Part shown: in pieces, positions 1 to 12,370 of the stretch
Numbering within the stretch: the first letter of the stretch is position 1
Layout of the letters: every line of letters starts with the position of its first letter
Origin: Brachycybe producta
Taxonomy: Eukaryota; Arthropoda; Diplopoda; Playtdesmida; Andrognathidae
Length of the DNA stretch: 64,000 bases
Direction: 5' to 3'
Assembly (NCBI GenBank): GCA_036925085.1
Contig: JAUPFP010000027.1
Span: 3,089,501-3,153,500 of the forward strand
Position numbers and translations under genes: made by a program
The notes under the pieces: generated by a model
Databases searched by the model: none
What the model saw: the letters and a program-made list of their open reading frames with translations, nothing else
Told to the model about the DNA's origin: nothing

Positions 1-74
1 TATTTTTTTATAATGAAATATTCAAGGTGTTAAACAATTCCTAAGTATAATTTATTAGTCGTACTGTTGCAGTT

Positions 75-147
75 GGCAGTGTAGCTGTGGTGTTAAGAGC
101 ACTGCTTACTAAGCCAGAGGTCTTGCGTTCAATTCTCAGTGGTGTCT
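75..147 (+). pseudogene. tRNA-like remnant or tRNA-derived SINE head
   Basis: An A-box-like stretch (TAGCTGTGGTGTTAAGAGC), a short anticodon-like arm with loop TTACTAA and a B-box-like GCGTTCAATTC occur in tRNA order and spacing. The T-arm does not pair properly and the acceptor ends are poorly complementary, so a working tRNA is unlikely. An AT-rich tail follows, as expected of an old SINE or a decayed tRNA copy. Confidence 0.4.
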
Positions 148-190
148 TTTAGTTTTTATTGTATTTGAATTTTTAATATAATCTCATATA

Positions 191-932
191 TTATATGGAA
201 GCCTGTTTGAGACATTTCGCAAACTCTTTTACTTATCAAATTAATCATTAATGTGACGTCACGTTTACATTTAAAAAAAATACATGTATGTAAAAGTTCT
301 GTCACACTGTTGAATAAATCGATGAATTACGGAATGTTAAGGCACATTGCCAGAGCTAATGTTGACCAATAGATGCCGCCACCTTTTTTTTTTCTTAGTT
401 GAACCTGCCTTATTGTAAAAAGTAGCTTGTGACTTTAGATGGGGTTGATGAAAAATTGAGGCTTGTGTCAATTTGTCTGATTTAAAAAAGGTAATAACAA
501 TCTAAACACTTTTGTTTAAACTGTTGAGAACATTTGATTCATCGTTCTTATGTAAGATTAAATTGCATAATTCTAAGTTTTAGGTCAAACCTTCTGACGT
601 CACAAGCTTCCTATTACGCCAAGGCACGTATACAGTATACACCACGACTCATAGATTGCAAAAACAGTCCATGGTCCCATAAAAAAATGTCAAGGTTCTT
701 TTTATAAAGAGAAATGGTTTACTAAAAATATGAGGAAATTTACCAGAAATAAATAGAACCTACAGAGTTCCGTAAAGGCCCTAATTATTTTTTTTGGGGG
801 GGGGAATTTAATTTGCCCCATTTCTCTCGACCAATAAGGTTTTGCGCACATTTACTTCTTTCTCATTGGTGCTCCAAATGGGACATTATCGTAAATTATT
901 GTGCGAAATGTCCCAAACAGGCTTCCATATAA
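191..932. mobile_element. Non-autonomous DNA transposon with ~28-bp terminal inverted repeats
   Basis: The left end TTATATGGAAGCCTGTTTGA and the following GACATTTCGCA are matched in reverse complement at 902-932, with about one mismatch over 28 bp. The 740-bp interior has no transposase-like open frame and contains another MITE at about 400-628. I could not assign a target-site duplication, so the superfamily is open. Confidence 0.7.
400..628. mobile_element. MITE of the GAAGCTTGTGACGTCA family (nested copy)
   Basis: This is a degraded copy of the family whose best copy is at 36744-37323. The left side has AGTAGCTTGTGAC followed by GGGGTTGATGAAAAATTGAG. The right side has TTCTGACGTCACAAGCTTCC, its inverse. 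It sits wholly inside the 191-932 element, so it inserted later. Confidence 0.55.
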
Positions 933-1500
933 AGTGGGCTTTCACTGTTTTGAAGTTGAAAAATGTTAGAAACATCAAATTTTTGTTATATCGATACATC
1001 CGGCAAAAGTAGCTCAAAAGGGACGACATAGAAGAAAATCATATACGAGATTCATTCCGATTCACCAAGATTCACAGTACAGCGTATGTATGGAAAACCA
1101 TTTACTTTTTATCGGCGTTTTACTAGACACACAAAATATAATTTAATAACAAAAAAAATTCAATTCAAAAATAAAATTCAATAACAACTCGAATTAAAAC
1201 TAAAACAACTGGCAAATACTGTACGAGATTCACCAACCCTCTGTGTCGTCCCAATTGAAGTCCCTTCGACCAGGAGGGCCCTCGCCCTAATATAGGAGGC
1301 TATGGCCCAGGGATAGGCAAATGTTTTAAAACATCGATCACCAGAATGCCATCAATGCCTTTTTTTTTAAAAACTTTTTTTAAAAAAAAGTTAAATGAAA
1401 AATCATCAATTTTTCGTTCAATTTATCGTTTAATAAAAATCGATGTTTCATTTGTAAACATGAATGTTTGTGATACATCGATATGTTTTGCTCCTCCCTA

Positions 1501-1688
1501 CAGGCATCTGTAGACAGCTTTAGAATTTCGTTGTCTCTGCCCTTTTGAGTGTCATCAATTTGTAATTAGTTTGTTACTAAGTCTGATGTCACATGCCCGC
1601 CCTTTCTATTTTTAATTGGTTGATATTTAATGTGACGTTCATAAATGGGCGGAGCCAAAGAAATTCTGAAGCTGTCTACAGATGCCTG
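1501..1688. mobile_element. Palindromic MITE, CTGTAGACAGCTTCAGAATTTC family
   Basis: The ends CAGGCATCTGTAGACAGCTT and AAGCTGTCTACAGATGCCTG are inverse copies, and inner parts of the arms (GCCC..., GGGCGGAGCC) also pair. A shorter and cleaner copy lies at 60434-60573. A differently built palindrome with the same GTTGGCTCCGCC core lies at 47814-47990. There is no coding capacity. Confidence 0.75.
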
Positions 1689-2065
1689 CCTCCTCCCTAC
1701 CTTCGCCATATTGCCACGCCCATCAACATAAATGACTGTTGAATCTAAGTGGCGAAACGGAATATACCACGAAAACTAGAATAAAAAACAACAATCTCTT
1801 CCTTTTTATTTCACTAAATATTCAGTTATATACTATAATTATTAAACATTTAGAAATTACATGTAGTTATTACAAAGTAAAATTTAGTAACTGCTAAAAA
1901 TGTACAAATATTTTGTGAAATTTCTTTGCATTTTGTTTCACGTTGTAGGCTTATCTGGCGTTACTATAACAACCACAAGGACGCTATGTTTGTTATTAGT
2001 TATTTTCTCGTCTCGTTCGTTGTAAAGGAGTTTGTGAAACTTCTTAATTTCGGTGTAGGTAAGTA

Positions 2066-2842
2066 ATGGGTGACACAGTCGGCGTTTGGGACGTTTGTTT
2101 GAGCGATGGTGTACATCGAATCGAGTTCGAACACGGAACAACGACGGGAAAACGAGTCATTCGAGTTGACGGAAAGGTTATTAAGTTATTACAGTGTGAC
2201 GTCATCGATTGGAAATTATAATATTAAATAAGTCTATTTGTGTGTTTTGATTTTCTAGGAAATAGTTCGACGAGATTGGATGTTTCGTTTAGTCGGATTC
2301 GAACACTTTGTCATCGGTAAAGCAAAATGTACGATTCAGATTCATCCGATCGGTGGGTTTTCTTACGAATATTCGTTGGATATCAATGGAAAGAGTTATA
2401 AGAAATTCGTTGAGAATCAGAGCAAAATCATGAAGTGTTGGTGTCTCACAATGGACAGTCTCAACTTTAGAATTATTTTAGGTAAAATTATTTATTATAC
2501 GAACTTTATTTTAAATTAATTGAATTTTTATCTTTATCGTTTTATCTTTTATTTTAAATAGAAAAGGACAGTTTGGACGTTTGGATCAATGGTCAGAATG
2601 TGGAAACGACAGTAAACAATAAATAACTTGATCTTCAATTAGTTCTCTATAGTAATTAATGTTTTTTTTTAATTTTTAAATTAATCACTTAGGGCGAATT
2701 CGTTGAAGATGGAACTGAAACTCACTTTGAGATCAATCGACAACCGGCTTATATAAAAACCATTAGCAGTGGAAACAAGAGAGAAGGATTAATACATTCG
2801 TTAATTGTAAACGGAAATGAAATTCCAGAATCTCTTGAATAA
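2066..2842 (+). CDS. FAIM: Fas apoptotic inhibitory molecule (FAIM)
   Basis: Four exons, 2066-2176, 2259-2481, 2562-2611 and 2693-2842, join at GT-AG borders with phases 0, 1 and 0 to give 177 residues, close to the ~179 of the short vertebrate form. The frame begins MGDTVGVWDVCLSDGVHRIE and runs through the family's beta-sandwich blocks: WMFRLVG, GFSYEYSLDINGKS, EKDSLDVWINGQ, GEFVEDGTETHFEI and REGLIHSLIVNGNEIPE. An in-frame TAA at 2060-2062 supports the start. FAIM is a cytosolic all-beta protein that protects cells from death signals and, by recent work, counters protein aggregation. It has no link to the protease cluster beyond being its neighbour and converges on protease A. AATAAA at 2997-3002 is a plausible poly(A) signal. 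The ACA|GTAAAC donor of exon 3 is followed within a few codons by a stop if read through. Confidence 0.93.
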
Positions 2843-3512
2843 TTTCTGTTTTTAATTTTTTTAAATAATTCTTGTTTTTACGATTATTGTGTATTTCACA
2901 TAGAAAGAAAACACTGAATTAAAACTTAACTTTGTTTTAACTTTGTGTTTTTTATTTGTCAATTTCTATGTGTTTTTGTGTAAGAAGCAAATGAATAATA
3001 AAATTGCGTGCTGCCCCTTTTTAGAGCGATGGTAGGGGTTTTCTGTCCGACACTTCTGTTTGCATTGATTGCCTGCTAACGAGGGGACTTTATCGATTGA
3101 AAATTCAATAAAACAAAACAAATTTTCAAATACGTTTTTAATCGTAATATATAAAAGAAAACTACTCGATTATTTATGTATTTATTAACTCCTAATTGCA
3201 TAATGATTGTTGGATTGAGCTTACGAGTGCTATGTACTTAAGTTATCAATCTCATAATTATAAAAAAATATTAGGTATATGTGAAATTAAATACTAATTA
3301 CTGTATATTAAAAAATAATATTAAGGAAATGTGCCAGCACATAACCGTCTACAAATTTATAAAATTGCATATTTTTTTTACAATTTTTATAATATAAATG
3401 CGACAATATTCTATACAATTTTCGGCAATTATGACACAAATACGTAAAATTTTATTTACGTTAAGTGTCATTATTAAATTAAAAAAATATAAACTTCTCG
3501 AAGGAAATGTAT
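2843..3512. other. Convergent 3' ends of FAIM and protease A
   Basis: This 670-bp gap carries both 3' untranslated regions. Poly(A) signal candidates are AATAAA on the plus strand at 2997-3002 for FAIM and its complement TTTATT at 3451-3456 for protease A, 57 bases after that gene's stop. I see no other gene. Confidence 0.55.
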
Positions 3513-6462
3513 TCAAGTTTGAATGTACTGTTCCATCCATTCCACAAAAAATGGAATTCTTGTGTAAACGCCAGGCAGATTGTCACGTCCACAACCGATT
3601 CCCCAAGAAACCAAACCAATTAAAGAAGCTCGGCCGTTTGAGGCAACTGTCAGTGGGCCTCCAGAATCCCCCTTTTAAAAAATACAGTTCAAATTAATAG
3701 TCTCTAAAAAGGAATAACAAAATAGCACAATTTTGTTGCCTTTTCTATATAATAAAAGCTATCAATACTTTTAGAAAGCACCTACATCATTAATGTATAT
3801 TGAAAGACGTACAAAGAATAAATAAATATACAGTATGTTACAGAACCAATACTGCAATCTATAACCAAAACTATAAGAAATGGCGCAGCTAAATCGTTTA
3901 AAATTCAACATTTCAGAAATTATAAATGTTATTCATATGAAACTTAAGTTGATTATTAGACAGCATATCATAAAGTTAAACAAATTAAAAAAAATACATG
4001 TGTAGTATTCATTTTTTAAAAAAAAACTTAAGCTCAAATTGTACTTTTTTCTCTACTAATTTATTTCACCCTTTATAAAATTACAATATATATGATAAAC
4101 AAACTACATCAAGTTTCAAATGTGCAAACTTTTGAAATAATCAACTTTAAACAATGGACTGTACCATCCAAGTATTGAAATAAACTTTGTAATAGACTGG
4201 TGGCGTTTGGTTCTGATACATAATGTACAAAAATAAATAAATAATGTTATTGATCGAGGATGGTAATTCGTATTATATATATACTGTCTATATACTGTCT
4301 ATATACTGTATATGTATCATAAGTCAATATTCATTCTTTTCTAAAAAAGCGTCTGACATAGAAAAACATAACAACCATACCTAATGACCCACAAATATCA
4401 ATAGCCAATAAAATAACAATAGGCAAATTATTGAATAATTTATTTAAATAGCGGGCTTACTTGGCAAGCGTCCTTTCCACCAAATTTAAATCCAGCACAC
4501 AGAAACACGGGATGAATAAATTCACTTCTTCCGGCTTCACGAAACCATCGCTGACATTCATCGTTAGGAATAACTTCTACTTGGACTGCTTGAAGAACTG
4601 ACGAAGACGAAGCCACACCTTTTAAAAAATTTAAAACCAAATATACCAAAAAAAAAATATTAAATAGTGTTGGCAAGCAAGTAATTTGCCAAAAGTAATG
4701 AATTACTGTAATTAAATTACTTTTTTTTTTAAGTAATTAGTCTTTTACCACCACATTACTTTTTAAAACATGTAATTATTTTGTAATTCATTACTTTTAA
4801 AAGTAATTTCTCCCAACACTGATAACATATTATATTTGTAAATTCTCTCTCTTTTCGTCACTATAGTTATACATGTTACCGTATTGTGTCCGTCCCCATC
4901 CGAGCACGGTAGCTCGCCTCGAAGTAAAATCTTCATACGGAAGTGGTAGACAAACTGGCATAATGTGTTGTTTAAATTCGACACTTCGAGTAAGACGAAG
5001 AACGGCAATATCATTCTGAAAATCAGAAGGATTGTATCTGGGATGGATCTGAATGTGTTCCACACCAAAATCTTCATGAGGTAATGGTTCACTCAAAGAC
5101 TGGACATTGTGTTCACCTAACCGCACTTGCAGAAGATTCGGAGAAGTACTGACAAAAAAACATATACACAACACACAAATATCACTCATATTAATCAGTA
5201 AAACTAATTTATCTAAAGTTGTTTACCTGAAGACACAGTGAGCAGCCGTTGTCACCCACCGCTCGTTGACTAGAGCACCACCGCAAGAAATTCGTTTGGA
5301 GAGGAATGCCACCTTGATGATCGCAGCCTAATAACACATCAATTTCTTTATTTAAAAAGATCAAACTTAACACGGACCACTTTTGGTGGTCAGTTTTAAA
5401 AGCAAAATGAAGTTGTAAGTGGAAGCAATGTATTCTTTATGGAAAGATTCAAAGTGATCGGTGTTGGTGACCACCAGTCCAAATCGACTACCAAAAGTGG
5501 TCTGTGTGCCAAGGGCCATATTATAGAGAATGACTAACCATCCAAGGATAATCTCCAAAATTTACATCTGAACCACCGACAATTCTTGAGTCTCTCAAAG
5601 TGGTTGAGCCACATTCTAAAATTAATAAGTTTGTGACAAGTTTCAATTGTTAAGATACATGTTCTCGGTGTCTTACCGCCAGTATGTGGAGCGAAACCGC
5701 TACTGATGGAAGGAGGCCTCGATATGGACGGTTTCAGTGTGGACAATGAAGGAAAAAGGGAAGAAATGGACGACGACGTCGAAGGTGTCGCCAGTGCCGA
5801 AGAGGCAGAGGAGGCGGCGGCGGCGGCGGCGGATGACGAAGAGCCAGGAACTCGAGGAACACAACAACTCCATAACATTCCTCCACTGCATAAATCCATT
5901 GGACGTGATCCTTGAAAAACACACGAGATGCCCAAACCACAACCGTACATACTACCCTTGTAGTAACAATGTTGAGGCACAACTGAAGATTTGAATAAAA
6001 ATTAAATTATTGTTAGTCAAATCAATTACAGGTTTTTGTTTTCAGAGTGCATAATCCTACTTACAGGGACTACTGAACTCTCGAAAGGCTTTATAAAGTT
6101 CAACTGTCCTTTGAATCACTATATAATAATGCCAAAATGTGTGCCGCCACACCAAGTATATTTGTGTCGAGGTTTCAGAATATTTATTTAGAATTAGGCC
6201 TACACCCAAATGATTTTTTTATTAATTATTATTAATCACCCGTAATGGCTCTCTTGATATCAATTCCTTGTGTGGCTCCTCCTCCAAGTGCTCCAACTCC
6301 TCCTCCTGATCCTCCTCTTGTTATCAATGGAGGAACTGGACCAGAATAATTTGCCATTCTTCGAATATTCAAGGCATGTCCATTTAAATAAGCAAACATC
6401 GTTAGGAACAGGATACATATTGATGCCCCAGTCCTAAGAACAGGGGGCACTTTGGGGAACAT
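3513..6462 (-). CDS. Protease A: CG8172-like clip-type trypsin-like serine protease
   Basis: Seven exons (6240-6462, 5677-5982, 5539-5615, 5227-5327, 4880-5148, 4461-4618, 3513-3671) with phases 1,1,0,2,1,0 give 430 residues. Residues 1-25 hold an N-terminal hydrophobic segment (signal peptide or anchor), followed by a Gly-rich stretch. The clip-like knot is 80-115 (Cys 80, 89, 95, 106, 114, 115), then a Ser/Ala-rich linker. Activation is at R187|IVGG. The triad is His232 (TTAAHC), Asp282 (DIAVL) and Ser381 (GDSGGP). Asp375 in DACQ and SWG after the active site predict cutting after Arg/Lys. Cys178 can pair with the Cys of MPVCLP, keeping the chains joined after activation. RWFREAGR and [18 protein letters not shown] resemble fly CG8172, recalled rather than searched. 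A splice acceptor lies 28 nt before the ATG. Introns hold a hAT-like MITE and a palindromic repeat. Confidence 0.9.
4666..4820. mobile_element. hAT-like MITE with AGTGTTGG ends, in intron 5 of protease A
   Basis: The ends AGTGTTGGC and CCCAACACT are inverse, and the interior is built of alternating AGTAATTAC-type blocks that can pair across the element. This matches the general look of hAT-derived MITEs with CAGTGTTGGG termini that are common in animals. I see no clear 8-bp duplication, so the assignment is by resemblance. Confidence 0.6.
5372..5515. mobile_element. ACCACTTTTGGTGGTC palindromic element filling intron 3 of protease A
   Basis: CGGACCACTTTTGGTGGTC at the left mirrors GACTACCAAAAGTGGTCTG at the right, with weaker pairing inside (CACTT..., AAGTG...). 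It makes up about two thirds of the 211-bp intron (5328-5538), leaving only splice-site flanks. The right end shares GTGTGCCAAGGGCC with the copy in protease B at 17403-17416. Confidence 0.65.
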
Positions 6463-7566
6463 TCTTTTGCATTTAACACACCAATTCAGCCTGCAAAAAT
6501 TAAAATTTATCAGAATATTAGAAAATGAGTCATCACATTAGACAAACATCAAACAAATTTCTTAACGCCGTGATTATATCTTTTCATTATTTTTCATACA
6601 GAATACAAGTATTTGCAATTTGTTACAATGGTTTTTTTTTAGAATTTGTGACACCTTGTATTTTTGTATGTAATATATTATTTATTAGTTAATGAACAAA
6701 CGTTCTAATACATACTAATAACTAGTAATAAGTTGTTAATAATACTGAATTTATTAATTAATTATTAATTAGCAAATATATAATTTATAGTTGTAAAGCC
6801 AACCACTGACACAATTCACTATTTAAACATAAATAATATGGCAATTATTAAATTAATAATAAATATAATAAAAGTATGATATAGGCCCCTGGGGGGGAGC
6901 TGTTTACAGGTAGGATATGACCTTGACATTGAGTCTAGTGTCCCATGAAAGATATTTCGTTACCGCCTAAGACATAACATTAAATAGGGTCGTCTTGGTC
7001 GACGACTGACCTCAATCGACCTCTTTTTTTTCTCTCTCTCTCTCCCTCTCTCCAACCCCCTATAGTACATTTGTATTTGCTGTTATTTATTTCTTGTTGT
7101 CTCAATGCTTTTTAAAGATTCAGTCTATTCTATTCTTTCTAATTAAATAGATCTTGAGAACAAAATGTGGCAAGAAACAAACAAATAAATAAATACAGGT
7201 GTACAATGATAAAGAGGGGGGGGGGGCACTTGTGGCCTACAATTTTACCAAAGTTGCTCTCATATCCACAGGATATTAAATAAATGTAGGTTATCAATTA
7301 GAAATCTTGAGAACCAAATTAAAAATAAAGAATAGGTTCCATATTCCGGATTGTCTTTTTTTTTCTTCTTCTTGCATATTATCTTAAAAGCAAGTTGCTA
7401 ACCTACTTGTCTTAACTAATTACTAAATGATATGCTTGGACAATTCACAACTTTGATTAATGGTTGCAATTAAAACAAATGACCTTACTTCCTTAAAATG
7501 GTTTTCAAATTCAGTGTTAAGATATTTTTTGCTTCCAATTTCAACTTGGACATTATTGTTAGAGTT

Positions 7567-7837
7567 CGGATTTTTATGCAATACCAAGTAAATGTTTCTC
7601 AGTCTGTTGGGCAAGAACCAATTGTAAAGTAACAGTCACCCATTTAGAGCAACCAACAATTATTCAATCAAAAATACTGGTTAGAGGCTAAAATTCTAGT
7701 TGACAACTGATAGTAAACAGACATCTAGCCTCAAACGAACCTTTTTTTGATTTAAAAAAACATAATCGTAGTTGCTCTAATAATAATGATGATTAATATT
7801 TCACAATATTATTGGCACTTGGGCCACAAAATCTACA
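7567..7837. mobile_element. MITE, CGGATTTTTATGCA family, degraded copy
   Basis: The left end CGGATTTTTATGCAATACCA is intact, and the centre has the inverse blocks GGTTAGAGGCTAAAATTCTA and TCTAGCCTCAAACGAACC. The right terminus is eroded (TTGGCACTTGGGCCACAAAA). Better copies are at 11575-11887 and 39057-39343. Confidence 0.6.
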
Positions 7838-10800
7838 CTATAACACATAAATTTACAAATCGTTTTTTCTGCAGTTGTTGGATTTTATTATTCAGGTGAA
7901 TAGCCTTAAAATAAAATTCAAATAGGTGCAATGTTGTGAAGTTCAAATTTAATGTGACATTTTAGGAGAAAAAAAAAGTAGAGCAATTTTAGTTCGCATA
8001 AAAGTGTGATTCTGCGTTAATGGATCACAGTTTTTTACATCTACATGTATTTCACGCACACCTTTTTTATTATTAAATTCACCTGGTGATTTTCATATAC
8101 AGATATATTACAAGCACGTACAGTTCATTTAAGTCTACATTCGAAAGATCTTTATTGGGTTACACCTATCTATTTTGAGTCAGATTCTAGATTTTACAAA
8201 GACAAAATCATCATACTTGTAAAGTTCAACCCACATACTAATATCTAAGTCTATTATTAGAATTTTCATAAACCATTAAATATGAATTTTTGCGATGAAA
8301 ATCATGCTTATCAATTTCAGACACACTTCAATAATATTTGGCTTTTATTTCAATTTAGTCAGGTTGAACTCCTCATATTTGAACAATTATTGCAACAAAA
8401 ACATTTTGAAAAAATTCTCACATTTTAAATTAATTAAATTTTATATTTTAAAAGATTAAAATATGTGGCTTAAGGAGATGAAACTCAAAACTACACAATT
8501 AAAATTTTATATATTAGAAGCGTCTAAATTTCCAACTAAACCTTAGAAAATGATTGCCAATTGCTGCACTTGCCATTGACAAATCTTACCGTAGTCATTT
8601 AAATAAGAAAATGAATTGAATGAATTTTTACCTTAAATTGATGACATTTTATGCAAATATTATACTAATGGTGTCCATTGTAGCCAAAAATTAGCATAAA
8701 TTTCTGATGAACTTGTTTGCACACCAGAAGAGTGATGATTATGACGATGATTAAGATGACAATTATTATTAAATTTTATTACTTGTATTGTAGTTTTTTC
8801 AGTCCATCATCACATCACTTGAACCTGAATCTGGATTAAATCTATTTACAGCCTGATGATGTCGTGGACCTTTTTACTCATTTTTGTTGCCTGCAACAAA
8901 TAGAAGCAAGAGACAAAAAAAAAACCAACTAAACAAAACTATCCAAATGACACAATCATTGTTGGCAGGTCAAAAGAAAATGTTTAAAACACATTTTTCA
9001 CACAAAAGTCCACATTCACTAATTGACAAAACAAAATGAAACTATTTTTTGATATTAAAAATTACTTTTTAAATAAGAGAAAGACAATTGTAATAATAAT
9101 AATAATGACATGGCCTAAAGTTTCTTGTTTTTCACAAAATTATGTTTTCATTCAAATTATATAAGTAAAGCTTAAAAGTTAAGCCTTGTTGTCAGTTGTC
9201 TACTCATCCAACAGGTAACAGGTAAATAGTGAATTGATGAAGTTGAGATGTTAATATTTTTTTTGTTCTTCTCTTAAAATGTAGAGCCATTTTTTGATTG
9301 GTCGGTTTATGAGAGATGAAAGAGGCGCGACCCAGTTTCAAATTTAATACATGGGTCTTTTTCTAATGCCGGAACTTTTAATAAATATATATATAATGTA
9401 TATACAAATCTCTAGATGGCATTCCAGGCCATAACCTACATAAATCTATGGATGGATGGCGGCCAAAGTTTGAACAGAAAAAAAAGAAGCAAAGCAAAGA
9501 ATTGAAGCGAATTCTCCTTAATATAATGGGAGTGGCATCCCGTGAAATAATTATAATCATGAAATATTATTTCAAGTGCAACTTGAACCAAGTCTTCTAT
9601 ACATAATAATCCTTTTATTTAGAATGTCTACTAGCGTGACAAATTAATTTCGATGAAAAAAATTTACGCATACTTAAGGGGGAGGGTCATATCCTTAACA
9701 AGAAAAATTTAATTTTCATTTTTCATTTTTATATAACGAAAATAAAAAGTAGTTGAAAAAACCGTAAAAAGTAATGAGAGAAATCTAGAATAATTAATTG
9801 TATCACATGTTACAATTAATTATATTAAGCTTCAAATCTCACTGCACATGTTACCAATATTAACATAATTTACCTATTATTTTAACTAAAGAAATTTCTT
9901 AGAAATGCTAAAAAAAGTTCATTTCTATAATTTTTCTAAGAAAATACATGTGAGGTCGAAATGTTTTTTTTTTAACATTTGCAATTAGTCTGGCTAGTTT
10001 CAGGCATGCATAAAAATCAGTGGTCAGTGCATGTAAAAGGCAATGGACACATTATTCTTTTTACCTTGTTGTCTAAGTTCATTAGATTGACAACTTCACC
10101 GAAATATTTAGTGTTGCGGACCTTCCTTTTGATGGAGGTGGGTAGGCTTATTTAGGACTTTATTGGACAAGGGTCACGCAGAACGACCTAAATACACAGA
10201 AACCTATACATTATATAAAAAAATCCCTCAAGAAATCTAAAATGTTAAATGTTAAAATTACATCGTGTGTGTCATTGTTTTTATAAATGAAAAATGTCAA
10301 AATATTCGATCACCTAGATAAATATAGATTTTTTAACCCGCAAAACTGACATTCAATTGTAACAATTAACTAACTGAATAAAACAAGTAAAAAAAAGTTT
10401 CCTTCTTAACATTTGTGGACTTCAAGTGTAAAAGATTTACTGATGCAAAACAGGTTATAAGTTTTGTTTGTTATGGCATCAATTACATATACATATATAT
10501 TAATCACTGTATAGTTCATTGTTTCATTTAATTTAGATTCAATATTTGTTTAAAAAACAATCAAAAGATTGACTGATTGACAGTTTAGTTAGAATAGAGA
10601 GGGGGGACTACCAGAGTTGAAATTGTGTATTTTGAGCAAAGGAAAGAAGAGAGTATTTCTAGGGTCAAGTGGCCACATTCAAAATCAAAGACCTCCTCTC
10701 TCTCTCTCTTTAAGAAAATAAACCTTATTGTTCCTGTTTACTCTCACATTGTTGTGAAGATATTATATCATCAAAGAGTCCACCTTTTACTTAAGTACTT

Positions 10801-11574
10801 GATAAAAAAAAATCCATTGTAGTAGATGCTACACTTTAAAACACACCTATTGAAAAGGTGCTCTCAGGTGGATGGTGGTGTTGGCGTCATTTTGATATAC
10901 CGTTATGTTATTTGGGACATCCATCCACTGAATGTGTATTTGACTGGAAAGGCTAAAGACCTCATAAGCGTGCCCTTGAACTTCATTCTATTATTATTTT
11001 TGTTATGATAAACATTTTTTTCCCCTAGTGTTTAATACAAAAGAGGAAAAAATAATTGTCTTCCTCTAAAAGTCTCTTATATAATATAATATTATAAAGT
11101 GTTATGTTTTCTATATTTTTTTTTTCGTGTCACATACTTCAAAAGCGGAAGTTTAAAGTGAAGTAACATGAATGTTCAGAAGAAAATAACGCGAATTTCT
11201 TTTTTTTGTAAAATATTTTTTTTGAACCTGACTACTTTGTCGATATTTGAAGGGATTATCTATAATATTCTTTGTTGAATATGTCTGTCTTATGAGTAAC
11301 CAAGTCACTTGAGATGAAAAAAGGATGATGATGTTCTTTAAGAGTATGGCACCTAATTTGCATACAATAGTCAAGTTTATTTAAACTCTTCAAAGTCTTC
11401 TCAGTAAAGTGACAGGTTGTCCTGCGTGACCTTCTTCAGCAATATGAATGGAGGTCTACATTACAAGCTCATTATTAACTATATATATATACATACTGTA
11501 TATGAGAATATTTTTTGTAAATAACATCTTCTATACTAACATAAACCATTTCAATTGAATTATTAATTAGTATG

Positions 11575-11887
11575 GCTCGGATTTTTATGCAATATCAAGC
11601 AAATATTTCTCATGTGACCCACGGAGAGCCAATTGTGAAGCAACTATCCCAGTTTAGATCAAACCAACAATTAATAGTTTTTTTCCAATCAAAAACACTG
11701 GTTAGAGGCTAAAATTCTAATTCACAACTATGATGGTAGTAACCAGACAGCTAGCCTCTAACCAGCTTTTTTGACGAAAAAAAGCGTAATTGCAGTTTCT
11801 CTAATCATAATGACGATTATTTTACAATTGGCACTTGGGCCATAAATTAAGAAACATCTGCTTTAGATTGCATTAAAATCCGAGTCC
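11575..11887. mobile_element. MITE, CGGATTTTTATGCA family, near-complete copy
   Basis: The ends GGCTCGGATTTTTATGCAA and TTGCATTAAAATCCGAGTCC are inverse. Arms continue inward through TGTTTCTCA-type, CAATTGTGAAGCAAC and GGTTAGAGGCTA blocks, so nearly the whole 313 bp can fold back on itself. There is no open frame. Confidence 0.75.
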
Positions 11888-12307
11888 TAATAAATACTTC
11901 CAACAATTGTATATTTAGAACATAACATTCAAAAACTGTTCTCAGTTATTTTCAACTGTCCTATTGTCTTGTAAATATACACCTACACAGTACACATTCT
12001 GACTTCCTTTTCAATAATTTAATTATTTAATAGTTAATTGCATCAATGAAATAAATAAAGGGCATTAAAATTATTATTATTAGAATAATTATTGACTCAA
12101 CCGGCATTCAAGTAAAATATAATTTGAATTTTTAGATGGATTTAAAATGAAAACATTTGTACTCTGTATATATTTTAAATATGTAAACTACATTAATTTA
12201 ACTGATGTTTCATTAATGCAAGTGTTCACAAGGAATAAACACAGACTTGTCTTGATTAACAGTAATAATAATAAATATAAAATAACTGCCTTCAACTTAT
12301 TTATCAT

Positions 12308-12370
12308 ATTAAAATATTATATTAAAATATTATATTAAAATATTATATTAAAATATTATATTAAAATATT
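12308..12370. repeat. Short tandem repeat, ~13-bp unit ATTAAAATATTAT
   Basis: The unit TATTAAAATATTA is repeated about five times head to tail with almost no variation. It is pure AT and has no evident coding or regulatory meaning. Confidence 0.8.

Larger units (their letters stand above)
1..2065. other. Gene-free left flank of FAIM, repeat-rich
   Basis: I see no coding exon here. The interval holds a tRNA-like remnant (about 75-147), a terminal-inverted-repeat element (191-932) with a second element nested inside it (about 400-628), a G-run near 794-803, and a palindromic MITE (1501-1688). The last 370 bases before the FAIM start are ordinary AT-rich sequence and must contain its promoter, but I recognise no TATA box or other core element with confidence. 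Confidence 0.6.

Noticed and set aside
1938..2141. 67-codon minus-strand open frame
   Set aside because: Antisense to FAIM exon 1, whose protein is clearly recognisable on the plus strand.
5700..5994. Several overlapping open frames on both strands with Glu/Ala, Arg or Pro runs
   Set aside because: All are other-frame readings of exon 2 of protease A, whose linker is built of GCC/TCG-type triplet repeats.
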